From Camillea tinctor (Eukaryota; Ascomycota; Sordariomycetes; Xylariales; Xylariaceae): a stretch of DNA of 64,000 nt. The notes under the pieces were generated by a model that had not been told where the DNA came from, ran no database searches, and saw only the letters and a program-made list of their open reading frames with translations. The stretch spans positions 62,001 through 126,000 of the forward strand of contig MU394071.1 in assembly GCA_022578605.1 (NCBI GenBank), in the 5' to 3' direction. Positions 44,797 through 55,164 of the stretch are shown in pieces. Positions within the stretch are counted from its first letter, which is position 1. Every line of letters begins with the position of its first letter. The position numbers and the translations under genes are program-made.

Positions 44797-47154
44797 ATGG
44801 CTGATACTGGCATGCTTCTTAATTTCGATATCGGCGATGTCCCTCTGAAACGACCGGTGAAATTCACAGGTGGTCGGTGGAGGGATCGAGTAAGCGCTCA
44901 ACGAAACGCCAAAAGAAACCAGGACGGTCCGGCCCAAGGAAGCAATTCCACCCCGCTAACTAATGATCGTCGGGATCGCATACCGGCTGGGGATGAAAGA
45001 CCGACGAAAAGGCAAAGGACTCAGGATGGGTACGGACCGAGGCCAGACCTGCCCGCCAAGTCCATCTCCTACATGACCGGAAAACTGCCACCGGGCAGCA
45101 TCAGCACTGGGGCGAGGCAGCAGACCACAAAACCTGGTGGAGTAACTTCGAGGTTATTCACATCAAACCCCACCCCCAAGACCATATTCGAAGAAGCACC
45201 GGAAGAGACAGAACCAGCGAAGCCATCCAATGCGCCGCTGTCTGACGAAGCCGCCAATTTCCACGCTCTGGGGTTATCGCGGCGCATCGCCCAGCACCTC
45301 TCATCCAAACTCGAGATGAAGGCCCCGACATCCATACAAAAGAATACGATACCACAATTAGTAAAAGAAGACAGCGACGCTTTCCTGCAGGCCGAGACGG
45401 GCTCGGGAAAGACCCTAGCGTACTTATTACCTATCGTCCAACGGATCATGGCCCTGAGCCAAAACGAGGACGGCACAAGCACGGGAACCCAGATACATCG
45501 CGATTCTGGGTTGTTCGCCATCATCCTGGCCCCGACGAGAGAGTTGTGCAAACAGATCGCAGCCGTGTTAGAGAAGGTACTGCGTTGCGCCCCCTGGATC
45601 GTCAGCACGAGCGTGATAGGAGGGGAGAGCAAGAAATCTGAAAAGGCGCGGCTCAGAAAGGGCGTCAACATTCTCATTGCCACGCCCGGTCGTCTTGCTG
45701 ATCATCTGGACAATACCAAGGTTCTCGATGTGGGTACTGTCCGGTGGCTTGTGCTAGATGAAGGGGACAGGCTGATGGAGATGGGGTTCGAAGAGGAGTT
45801 AAGGAGCATCGTTGGCAAAGTCCGCAAAGAAGAATTAAAGGGGTCGAATAAAGAGGGTGTCAAGTTTGTCACCCTACCCCAGCGACGGGTGACTGTGCTC
45901 TGTTCAGCTACCATGAAGATGAATGTGCAGAAGCTGGGAGAGATCAGTTTGCAGGATGCTATACACGTTACTGCTACCAAGTCGGAGACAGACAGTGATC
46001 TCGCTGTCGAAACTAACGATGCCGTCTTCGCTGCACCGTCCCAACTCAAGCAATCTTACCTTATTGTTCCAGCCAAGTTGCGGTTGGTCACGTTGATGGC
46101 GCTTCTGAAATCGTCATTCGCTCGCAAGGGGTCTGTCATGAAAGCCATTGTCTTTATATCCTGCGCCGATTCGGTTGATTTCCATTTCGACCTCCTTCGA
46201 TCAACACCGCTGGCTTCTTTGCCGAGCGATACGTCGCCAACCTCCAACACTGTTGCCGAGGCCGCTTATATCACATCACCAGCCAACCCCACCATAACCC
46301 TGCTCAAGCTATATGGTTCTCTTCAACAACCAGTCCGCACTTCGACGTTGGCTTCTTTCCACAAGGCAAACAACCCTTGTGTCCTCATTACGACTGACAT
46401 TGCCTCCCGTGGTCTCGATGTGCCTGCGGTCGACCTTGTTATTGAATACGACCCGGCCTTCAGCGTTGATGACCACGTTCACCGTATAGGACGAACTGCT
46501 CGAGCAGGTCGGCCTGGAAAAGCAGCCCTATTCATTCAGCCCGGTTGCGAAGAAGGATATATAGATTTACTGAAATCCTCAGTGCCAGCTGCTCCGCAAT
46601 CGTACGATACCATTCTGCAAAAGGGCTTTATATCGCCTATAACTTTACCCAAGGCTTCCGAAAACTCGGAGGCGACGACACTCGTTTCAGATAGGCAATC
46701 ACCCAACTCGCGTGCAGAAGCGCTCCAGCTCCATTTTGAGCAGCGCCTTCTTGCGCCTGGAAAGGACGGTAGTAGCTCTAAGCTTTTGGATTCAGCCCGC
46801 CAAGCATTCCGTTCTCATATACGTGCCTACGCAACTCATGTACGTGAGGAGCGTGGTTTCTTCGACATCACGCAGCTCCACTTGGGCCACACGGCAAAGA
46901 GCTTCGCGTTGCGGGAGGCACCGGGAGGGATCGGAGGAGGTCCTTCGAGGCGCACATTCAAGCCCGGTCAGAATAAGGCCAGCAATGGCGGACATAAGCA
47001 GGGAGCGGCTCGAGGAGAGAACAGTGATGATGAGACCGGAGCGATACGGGCTAAAGGACACGAGAACAACGGGGTGGACGATGATGCAGCGAGAAGAATG
47101 CGTATGAAGATGAAGCAGGCGATGGATCTTGCCGGGGAGTTCAACATAGGTTAG
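44797..47154 (+). CDS. DBP7: DEAD-box ATP-dependent RNA helicase Dbp7
   Basis: Nucleolar helicase that remodels pre-60S ribosomal particles. One exon, 785 residues from the ATG at 44797; upstream in-frame codons up to 44761 are not used because MADTGMLLNFDIGD followed by FTGGRWRDR is the conserved Dbp7 start. The Q motif is in APTSIQKNTIPQL, and motif I is GSGKT at 202-206. Motif Ia is PTREL and Ib is TPGR. Motif II reads D321-E-G-D324, the family's substitute for DEAD, followed by RLMEMGF. Motif III is SAT at 370-372, and motif VI is HRIGRTARAG at 562-571. The long insert after motif VI, including a FISPI block, matches Dbp7. The C-terminus has the basic, Gly-rich tail expected for nucleolar proteins. 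Confidence 0.96.
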   Translation: MADTGMLLNFDIGDVPLKRPVKFTGGRWRDRVSAQRNAKRNQDGPAQGSNSTPLTNDRRDRIPAGDERPTKRQRTQDGYGPRPDLPAKSISYMTGKLPPGSISTGARQQTTKPGGVTSRLFTSNPTPKTIFEEAPEETEPAKPSNAPLSDEAANFHALGLSRRIAQHLSSKLEMKAPTSIQKNTIPQLVKEDSDAFLQAETGSGKTLAYLLPIVQRIMALSQNEDGTSTGTQIHRDSGLFAIILAPTRELCKQIAAVLEKVLRCAPWIVSTSVIGGESKKSEKARLRKGVNILIATPGRLADHLDNTKVLDVGTVRWLVLDEGDRLMEMGFEEELRSIVGKVRKEELKGSNKEGVKFVTLPQRRVTVLCSATMKMNVQKLGEISLQDAIHVTATKSETDSDLAVETNDAVFAAPSQLKQSYLIVPAKLRLVTLMALLKSSFARKGSVMKAIVFISCADSVDFHFDLLRSTPLASLPSDTSPTSNTVAEAAYITSPANPTITLLKLYGSLQQPVRTSTLASFHKANNPCVLITTDIASRGLDVPAVDLVIEYDPAFSVDDHVHRIGRTARAGRPGKAALFIQPGCEEGYIDLLKSSVPAAPQSYDTILQKGFISPITLPKASENSEATTLVSDRQSPNSRAEALQLHFEQRLLAPGKDGSSSKLLDSARQAFRSHIRAYATHVREERGFFDITQLHLGHTAKSFALREAPGGIGGGPSRRTFKPGQNKASNGGHKQGAARGENSDDETGAIRAKGHENNGVDDDAARRMRMKMKQAMDLAGEFNIG

Positions 47155-48112
47155 CGTGTCGTGTGATCTTCACAGATAAGTTCTTCAAGTATATACTTAG
47201 CAGTAGACCTGAATTCCCATCGATACATACTCTTAATAAGATACCCCTTAACTCTAGCGGTGTCTTGTCCATGCTAGACATTATGCATCACCCTTGTACC
47301 TTCTAGTCCCGGGACTTTAACCACTATATGACTTCTGACACTTGTGCTTTCGTAACTTGAGGCACCTTCCAAGCATTTATCGAGAGCTATATGCAAAACG
47401 AGGAAAGGATCATTATATTCTCGCTATATTTTCTAGGCACAGACAGAAGGTCGACTTTCGTTTCCCGTGGCACGAATCTACATCTCAAGTCACAGATGAA
47501 TTATCATCAATTACATACATACCAAGTCTTTGACATTGAAATCTCCTTCCCTATCCCCCTAATATCCGTGGAAGGTATAAAGAGAGGCCATACCTACCAG
47601 TACGACATCACTTTCCCCAAATTGAACTCATAGTTAACATCGCAAGTACTTCATCCCCTGATTAGTCCACATGAGAAAGAAAAACACTTTGCGCTTGGTT
47701 CCCTTCTTTCCTGATATATCACCAGGGCCTAAGCAAGTACTGAAGTCCCGTCTACGAACTTTCTTTACTCTTTCCACTTAGCAACTACCATACCCGCCAT
47801 CTTATCTTCTACTTCACCTACAGTCACAACCATAATTTTCTCTACCGTACTTCTCGTTTCTCTAACGCGTCCTCCTGCAAAACTCACATACTGCTCGCAT
47901 AAGCCATACAGGCAGAAATAACAGAGAGGTCTAACCTACCTCATCCTCGGCAGTCATTACCTGCTGAAATCCCTTATTTGGTACTAGCCCTGGTGTGGTT
48001 TCGAGGGCACTTTGAACTCCTAGGCTTCTGCCCTTCAACTCGATATTCCTACCGTTTCATACTTCTTGCCAGTCGTGATTGGACGCCGCCCGCGGAATCT
48101 ACGACCAACAGC
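47155..48112. other. Intergenic region, 1 kb
   Basis: Between two plus-strand genes. Short frames at 47342-47633 have no protein features. No motif stands out beyond the C/T-rich patch before the next start (about 47760-47880). Confidence 0.5.
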
Positions 48113-48931
48113 ATGTCTCTGCCACGCAATCATGACGACCCCATCCCCAGGTAAGTAGTATCAAGACGATTTAATACACTGATATTTCATCCCTGTTATA
48201 CTATTTTACAACTCCCCTTGTGAGTTCTAGAAATGTTAATACACCTATCATTACCTTCGGACTCTAACCTGCGCTAACCGTATCTCTACGCCAGTGGTGA
48301 AATGGTCAGTATCTTGGTCTCTAGGAAACCAGATATTTTCCATGTTCACGCCAATCTTCTAAAATATTACTCGGATTACTTCAAGGCCGAATTCAAGAAA
48401 GATTCATCAGGATCCCCTCCAACGGCATTCGACCTTAAAATGTCAGCCGATGATGTTTCCATGAGAATATTTATCGATTGGGTTTACGCTAGGAACCGCT
48501 TAGGCAGTACGCCCGATGTCTTCGACAAATGGATATCAACTAAACTTATAAAAAGTTGGATACTCGGGTGCCATCTGCGTGCCCCCATGTTCCAGAACGA
48601 CCTGATGAGAAACCTACATGCACGAGGCTGCCATGGCTTATGTATGCCAGCGGTGGATTTTGCGGTTCGAAATCTCGACAATGGCCCGATCCCGGCCGAC
48701 AGTATGCTTTACCGGTTTCTTGTAAGGCTAATAGCCTATTACCTTTCTACAGATTACCTTGGTGAAGATCGTCGCAAAGAGGTTCTTCGCAAACTGAACA
48801 CGGACAACGCATACGAGATAATTATGTGCTTCGTAGGCCATATAACTTATACCGAGCAGGGGAACAAGCCAGAAGGTAATTTTCCTGGCAATATTTTCGG
48901 ATCGGTCGATGAATTCCTAGTAAAGGAATAG
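48113..48931 (+). CDS. BTB/POZ-like protein A of a tandem triplet
   Basis: Two exons, 48113-48150 and 48295-48931, give 224 residues. The first exon encodes only 12 residues (MSLPRNHDDPIP), then a phase-2 intron precedes the fold. The N-terminal half reads as a BTB fold: VSILVSRKPDIFHVHANLLKYYSDYFKAEFK, an acid-loop segment, and DVSMRIFIDWVYAR. The rest is helical (LIKSWILGCHLRAPMFQNDLMRNL), like the BACK-like tail in fungal BTB proteins. BTB domains mediate dimerisation and often Cullin-3 binding, but no Kelch, MATH or zinc finger is attached, so its target is unknown. It shares intron position and phase with the two genes that follow. Confidence 0.8.
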
Positions 48932-49888
48932 AGACTTAGCTGGGCGGGCGGCATGCTATATGTTATGAATATGGGAGAAGAATGGAGTTCATGAATCGTG
49001 CGCTTGTTTCACTACAAAGATTCACACGATACTTATTACTAGGTAGCTAGGTAGGTATCTGTCTGTCGCAGAATATTTAAAAGTTCATTGACGAAGGTCA
49101 ATTGGTGATCGTCTTTTGTCATATTATCATATTGATAATACTACCACTGCGTTGCGAAACCCCGAGGGATCTATGGTTGAACATCATCTATTGAAGTTAT
49201 GTTTGCATTTAAAAGCTATGTCTAGGACTAGCTTACCCCCATTCCCCTTTCCAATAACGACAATGAAAATAAATTTATAAGTATTGTTGACCTTACTCAT
49301 ACCAAGACCAATCTTGCAATATAGGGTGTTAGGATAGAGCCGGGTATGTAGAGCGTTGAAAGATTCACAAATATCACTGCGTATCCCCTCCCCCCCTCCC
49401 CTTTTTCTCTTTTTGTAGAAACAACTCACTTAATCCGGCATATATCTAGGTAAACTCTAGGAAAACATAGACGAGAAATATGTCTCCATTTATATGCATG
49501 TAGTCAATATCTCTTCAAATGATGGATGGTTATGAGTGATTAAGAACCTCCCTGGACAGATAGGTACACAAGGGACCATCTTTCCTGAAAGATGGAGGGA
49601 GACGCTTATATCGTGGCGTCTACCTGCTTAGAACAGATCAGAAATTTCGAAAGCCCCTTCCGCCTTGTCTTCAATACACCCAACTTGGAAAGGGCAATAG
49701 CAACAATAATATCGAGGTATTCCTTTTGTCTATTTCCTCCAACCCACAAGCCTTGATCTCTCTAACCTCCCAATCTGCCTACTTATCATTCCCATCTCCC
49801 TCGATTATATACACATTCCTTCTATATCCATACGATAGTGTCAATCTGCCTTGAGCCAACCATTATAGACTACCCAGAAATTATCATC
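48932..49888. other. Intergenic region, 1 kb
   Basis: Between BTB genes A and B. A minus-strand frame at 49184-49429 is low-complexity at its start and has no domain. No gene is called. The promoter of gene B is expected at the right end, where C/T-rich sequence recurs. Confidence 0.5.
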
Positions 49889-50666
49889 ATGACTCCCCAA
49901 GAAAGGTCAGAGGATCATCGTCCCATGCCTAGGTAAGTCAGCAGATAGCCATTCCGATCAACAACTACCTAGTCCTCATGGCTCTAACTTTAGGGATATA
50001 ACCAGTGAAGGTCACCATACTATCACCATCTCCATACCTTCCGGGACGAAATACGCAGCCCACACCCATCTCCTGGTTGAATACTCCAAGTACTTCAAAA
50101 AGGCCCTGAAGAATGATATGGAAGAAGCAAGGACGCGTCATTTCGATCTAGAGATACATGCAACGGAAGAGACTCTGTCCTTATTCATAGACTGGCTCTA
50201 CAAACAAGACGATGAAGACTCAGTCGTCCTGAGCTGGGTGAAAGATGAAAAGTTGAGCTCGGAGTTCCTGATCAGGGTCTGGCTCTTTGCCGACTATATC
50301 CAAGCATCCAATTTGCAGAATGATATGATTAGCTTGCTATGTTCATACTACAACTCAAACCAACCAGATTTTGGTAAACGATTAGAAGAGCTTCTCTTAT
50401 GGAATCCTCCATCCGGCTCCGGATTATATCGATTGATGATAAAGGAAATAGCACGCGGGCTATCTAACATGTGTATCACCAACGAAGAACGCGAAGAGTG
50501 GCTTCGAATGCTCGACAGGGAGACCCTATACGCTGTCACCCGGACGATTCTTCAACGTGATGTGGATCTAGCAAACGAGTATGCCAATAACAACATAAAC
50601 AATGTAGCTCCTAAGTATTTTAATTGGAGTTCTACGGGCAAAGAATTTTTTGAAAAGACAGACTGA
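49889..50666 (+). CDS. BTB/POZ-like protein B of a tandem triplet
   Basis: Two exons, 49889-49932 and 49994-50666, give 238 residues. The short first exon (14 residues plus two bases) is followed by a phase-2 intron, as in gene A. The BTB-like core reads HTITISIPSGTKYAAHTHLLVEYSKYFKKALK, then LSLFIDWLYKQ and the helical ADYIQASNLQNDMISLL. Compared with gene A, the pattern L-x-I-D-W-x-Y and the later Q-N-D-(M/L)-(I/M) are kept, but overall identity looks low. No extra domain is attached. Function is unknown; fungal orphan BTB proteins are common in expanded families. Confidence 0.8.
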
Positions 50667-51833
50667 TCCAATCACCTGAGAGCTATGTGGTTGGTGTCTA
50701 TGCGCAATGTTGACTTCGTCGTGCTTATACGCCAACTGAGAACACACCCTCTTGTTGCATGCACCATCTAGCTTTGGAAGGGGTATACCTTTTCTGCAGC
50801 TAAAGCAATAATGGTTCAACATACCACAGGTGGCATCAACACAAATTACACTATGGTCATTGAGTTCAACATAACAGCATTACAGACGGAAGAAAAGCGA
50901 GAACAGAAGTTAGTTATAAGCTCACTATTGTTTATAATAGCGATTCTATAGCAATGAACTTCATTTGACCATTACTTATAAGAACAACCCCCTTAACCTA
51001 ATCTCTTTAGATATCGTCAGAATCCTGATCGGACCTCCCCTTACTACTTAGGTAGTTGCTTGATTTTATATATCGACTACATTATTATATAAAACTATAT
51101 TCGATTATAATCGAACTCTTTCAATGATTTCAATAAAAAGGCCATTTACCTTTCCTTTGGTTACATCCCAGATTGGAAGACGGCACGTGTACACGATATT
51201 ATAACTGGCACTCTTAGTCTAAATACCCTTTCATGATAACTTACATTCTTTTTTATATACGATAATGACATCCTGTCTTTCTAATGTTAGTTCAGCTTCC
51301 AAAATGCATCAACATGTCCAGGATACTCTAGTATATCCTTGAAGAAACAGACACTCTTGTGAACAGACTAAATATCATTAAGTTACCATGAAATTCCTAT
51401 TTTTTTTTCGTACACCAATACAATAATCCTTACTGGCATAGGCCCTCACAAGTATATAAGTGGCTGTATGCTGATCTACAAGAGCTATGTCGACGTTTTA
51501 GCGTCATGTTGCTATCGAGACATTGCTCCTCTTCTCCGTTAACTTGCGTCGAGAGGCGTAACAATGCACATAAACAGCGAACAATTGCATTGAGTTGTTA
51601 TGACAAACAAAGACCAAGTCTCTATTTTGATTTCTCCCCTAAAATATTTCGCAAAAGACCTAGTGTACCATCCAGAAGAGTGTAAACAAATATTTACCTT
51701 GCACTATTTTCTACTTAATCTACTCAATCACTTCCTCTTACCCATTCTCTCCCATCTATTCTAGTTCTTCTAGGCAACTAGGACATCCTTTCTGCAGGTT
51801 GTACCCGAACGATACAACAAGATCACTACTATC
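50667..51833. other. Intergenic region, 1.2 kb, partly AT-rich
   Basis: Between BTB genes B and C. The part from about 50925 to 51450 is AT-rich with many stops in all frames. No gene is seen. Confidence 0.5.
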
Positions 51834-53414
51834 ATGGCGCGTAATTCGCGGGCAGTGGCACTGCAGAATATCACGTATAGTTTCCGCGAAGATGTTCCCC
51901 GCGTGAAGTGAGTTTCTTCCACTTGTCCTGATGAATCTCATACCATCCTCATTTCAATTTCCAGATCAGTGCTGCGGTACCTTGAAAACTCCCAGAGCGC
52001 TTTCCTACTGGCGTTTATCTACTACCAAGAAACCACTTTTCCTATCATACAACCTTCACGAGCCCCTTTTATTATCTACTATCTTGGGTTATATCCTACT
52101 ATTACGAATAGTTACTATTAGTTCCTACTACACCCACATCTACAGCCTGCCAGCACTAACATTTTTCACAGCGACTCCAATATACCAATTTGTATCAAGT
52201 GCCCCAGTGGCCAGGTGCTCAAGGTTCACGCTCATCTCATGAAATTCGCATCAAACTACTTCCTCAAACTCATGTCACGGCCCGATTACAACGCAATTGT
52301 CAATCAACTCACCGGTGTCGCCAACCCAGGAACAAGCCCCTCGGCGCAGAAAGTAGAATTACCTATGGTGTCGATCCAGTCTTGCCACATCTTCGCTCCA
52401 TTTCCCTTATCGCATCCGGTTTTCTACAGGATCAGTAAAAACGTCGTCGAGCTCTTCGTTCGATGGGCGTACAAACGATGCGAACGACAGGCTTCTACCG
52501 GCGCACCCCTGACCCCGAGTCAGCTCGCCACGTACTTCATTTACCCTAAGAAGGCCTTCCGCCGTGAAAAGGGAAGAGGTTGGTACGACCTGTCAGACCC
52601 GAACACGTTCGTGCAGATTGGCGGCCCCGTAGACACAGCCAACTACAACGAGCTCAACAGCTACTTGAAGGCGCCGCGGTACTCATTCATGGACTCCGAT
52701 GTCCTGCTCGGTGCTTGGATGTTGGGGGAGCACCTCGAGGCCCCGGAATTCCAGAACACCGTCATGTCGATTCTTTATGCTTACACCGAGGCCCGGTTTA
52801 CCGCCCGTGAGCGATGCGGGATGGCTTGTAAGTTAATTTTGGAACTCTGGTCATTAAATATCTCCCTGCCTATCCCTTGCAGACTGATCTTGGGAGTTGA
52901 AATCACATAAACCTACCTAAATACATTATAAAGATATGAATCCCAAGATTAAGTCTCAAGAGGAAGAAAATAACACTGAGGATAATGATTGCTAACACAT
53001 TATTCTTGAATATATTTAGTGTGTGCGCTCTCCCCTGATGAGAAAATGCTCCCGATACATACCCAGCAACCAGATTCTAGCAACCCTCGGCCTTCCAAGG
53101 GACAGCTGTTCGCGAGTTTTATAATCCCGCCAGATAGCGCTCTAGAGCACTTCCTGTTCTCGCGTGCCGCAGTGTATCTCCTGACCCCTCGTTCTGAGAA
53201 GATCTCCGCCACCGTAAGCGAAATAGCCGCGGATTCCCATAGTTTCGACCACACAAAAGTGTCCCAAGCCATCAGAGACTTCATGGTGCAGCTGCTGCGA
53301 GCTGTCCCGATGGACAAGAAGTCGAGACTCCTAGACTTCCTGGTGATGCAGTGCGGCGCCAAAAGATTGGGCAATCCCGGCCCAGTGGACCAGGTTCATC
53401 GGATGTATGTTTAG
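51834..53414 (+). CDS. BTB/POZ-like protein C of a tandem triplet
   Basis: Three exons, 51834-51907, 52172-52827 and 53020-53414, give 374 residues. Exon 1 encodes 24 residues and ends in a phase-2 intron at the same point before the first BTB strand as genes A and B. The core reads NIPICIKCPSGQVLKVHAHLMKFASNYFLKLM, later VVELFVRWAYKR, then a spacer of about 80 residues rich in Pro and Tyr, and LLGAWMLGEHLEAPEFQNTVMSILY. This last block matches the helical segments of A (WILGCHLRAPMFQND) and B. The C-terminal 130 residues, encoded by exon 3, are helical and lack a known domain. It is longer than A and B because of the spacer and tail. The last exon joins in phase 1 (t|tg). Confidence 0.8.
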
Positions 53415-55164
53415 CAGTAGTATCTGTTCAGACAAGGAGAGCTGGTGGCCGGACTGTGTTTATGGGGGATTCTGTCTATCTAGCTCTAGCTCTTAGGTCT
53501 CGAGAAGCTATAACAGGGCTAAGGGTTCCTGCTAGAAAAGCCTTCAATAATAATGTTTAATGGGAAAAACTAGTTGTTAGTTTAAACATAAAAAAAATTT
53601 AAGCCTCTTACAAGAATGCCTCCTGTATAGATCACCGTAATATCTTTTCTCCTGTTTGCCGGTTATTACCAGTTGTGAACACGACCTTTCACAACTTGTA
53701 AGGTACTGAAAACTGCAGGTTAAAAAGTCACTCAAGGAGGCCTCTTTCCTGCAGCTCGTGCCTCCATCACAGTTCCTCTTGAGGGAAGCCTGCGAGCTTC
53801 TCTCGTACACATATATCCACTATTTTGCTCGACTTCTGCAAGACATAGTTACATAGCCATGTACACACATACATAGCCTACATGAAGCCGCTGCTGAGGA
53901 GGGTATCCACTTACACGCAGGAAGATAGGATGAAGAGGGGTTCTCCCTCCCCCGTACCCTTCCATTCTTCAACTTCCTGTCCACACCCCTTCTTATGCAT
54001 TCGCAACCTAATCCATCTCCTCCTCCCACCTCAGCCACATACATATATACAAAATGATTCGCCTCCTCACCAACTTACCCTATCTATTTACCTACCTACC
54101 TACCTGCTCGCCAACCTGTCTGCCTAATCTTCGTCATCCGGTAAAGCCTAAACCTCCCTTCCCCTCCCAACTTTCTTCTTCAACAGATCTCCACTCTAAA
54201 TAGACTGCCCAAGTCTTAGCGGCAAGAAATCACACACCTTTCTCATTCCAAGCTTCAGTCTTGGTTCCACTCCCCGTAGTCTCATTATCTTCCCCGATAC
54301 ATGTCCGGCAGCAGAGAGGGCGAGTGTGTGTGATCAAATGAACCTCTGCATATCTCCAGTGGTTCGTTTCTCTGCAAGTAGATGCAAAGACGCTCTCTTG
54401 ACCCACCTGTAGTGGGGAGGAGAGAACCCCTCGAGGGAGGGGAAAAACCGACATAGCATGTAATGCAAGTCATCATTTCAGTTAGACTAAATTCGAAAAA
54501 CTTGAAGATTCTTTCATATCGATGAAATTATGTCTATCATACAAGCATCCAGACAGGACTAACCACTTGACCATCAAACATCATACGTTATTATGCATAT
54601 CCGTTCCGTTTTAAGGTCCGCGGGAAAACGAAAAAGAGAAACCCCGTATCGTTAGCCGCTTTCCCCTCCCAAATCCAGACCTTGTTCACATAAAAACGCC
54701 CGGGTTCCCGATTTTTTTTTCCGCAGTTCCTTGTGCCGGCTAGCTATCACCTAGCCGAAACGGAAAAGAAATCCACACCGGGGACTGCCGATCCTGATCG
54801 TTTTACCTCATTAGTCCTTAGATGCTGTGAATATCCGATTTTCGTTGTATATGCAGAGTGGAGATGTATCTATAAATCGGCATGCCAGCCGATGAAGTCT
54901 TTATCCGATGAATGCCAGACCTGCCAACCGCGCCTTTTTGCAATCTACTCCTAAAACGCCAGTCCTTTCCGACGAATACACCCCCCTCTTGGATGCTTAG
55001 GTTATAACGCACAGGGAATAATACCAATCCTCTGCTTGAACCGAAAACCCGGCCGAAAACCCACAGTAAACTCACAAAGCACAGGGTATCGCATTAGAAG
55101 CAAAGTATAAAGAAAATAATAAGGGAAAATGTGGCGACCACGCTGATAGTAGGGTGGTCATCAC
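53415..55164. other. Convergent intergenic region, 1.75 kb
   Basis: Between BTB gene C and the PPR gene, both with their stops facing in. Holds an ACCT tetranucleotide run (about 54090-54105). Short frames at 53577-54127 and 54230-54476 show no domain. A T9 stretch lies near 54712-54720. Confidence 0.5.
54090..54105. repeat. ACCT tetranucleotide run (4 units)
   Basis: Perfect tandem ACCT units in intergenic DNA, one of several local expansions of the ACCTACCT word seen elsewhere between genes. Confidence 0.85.
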
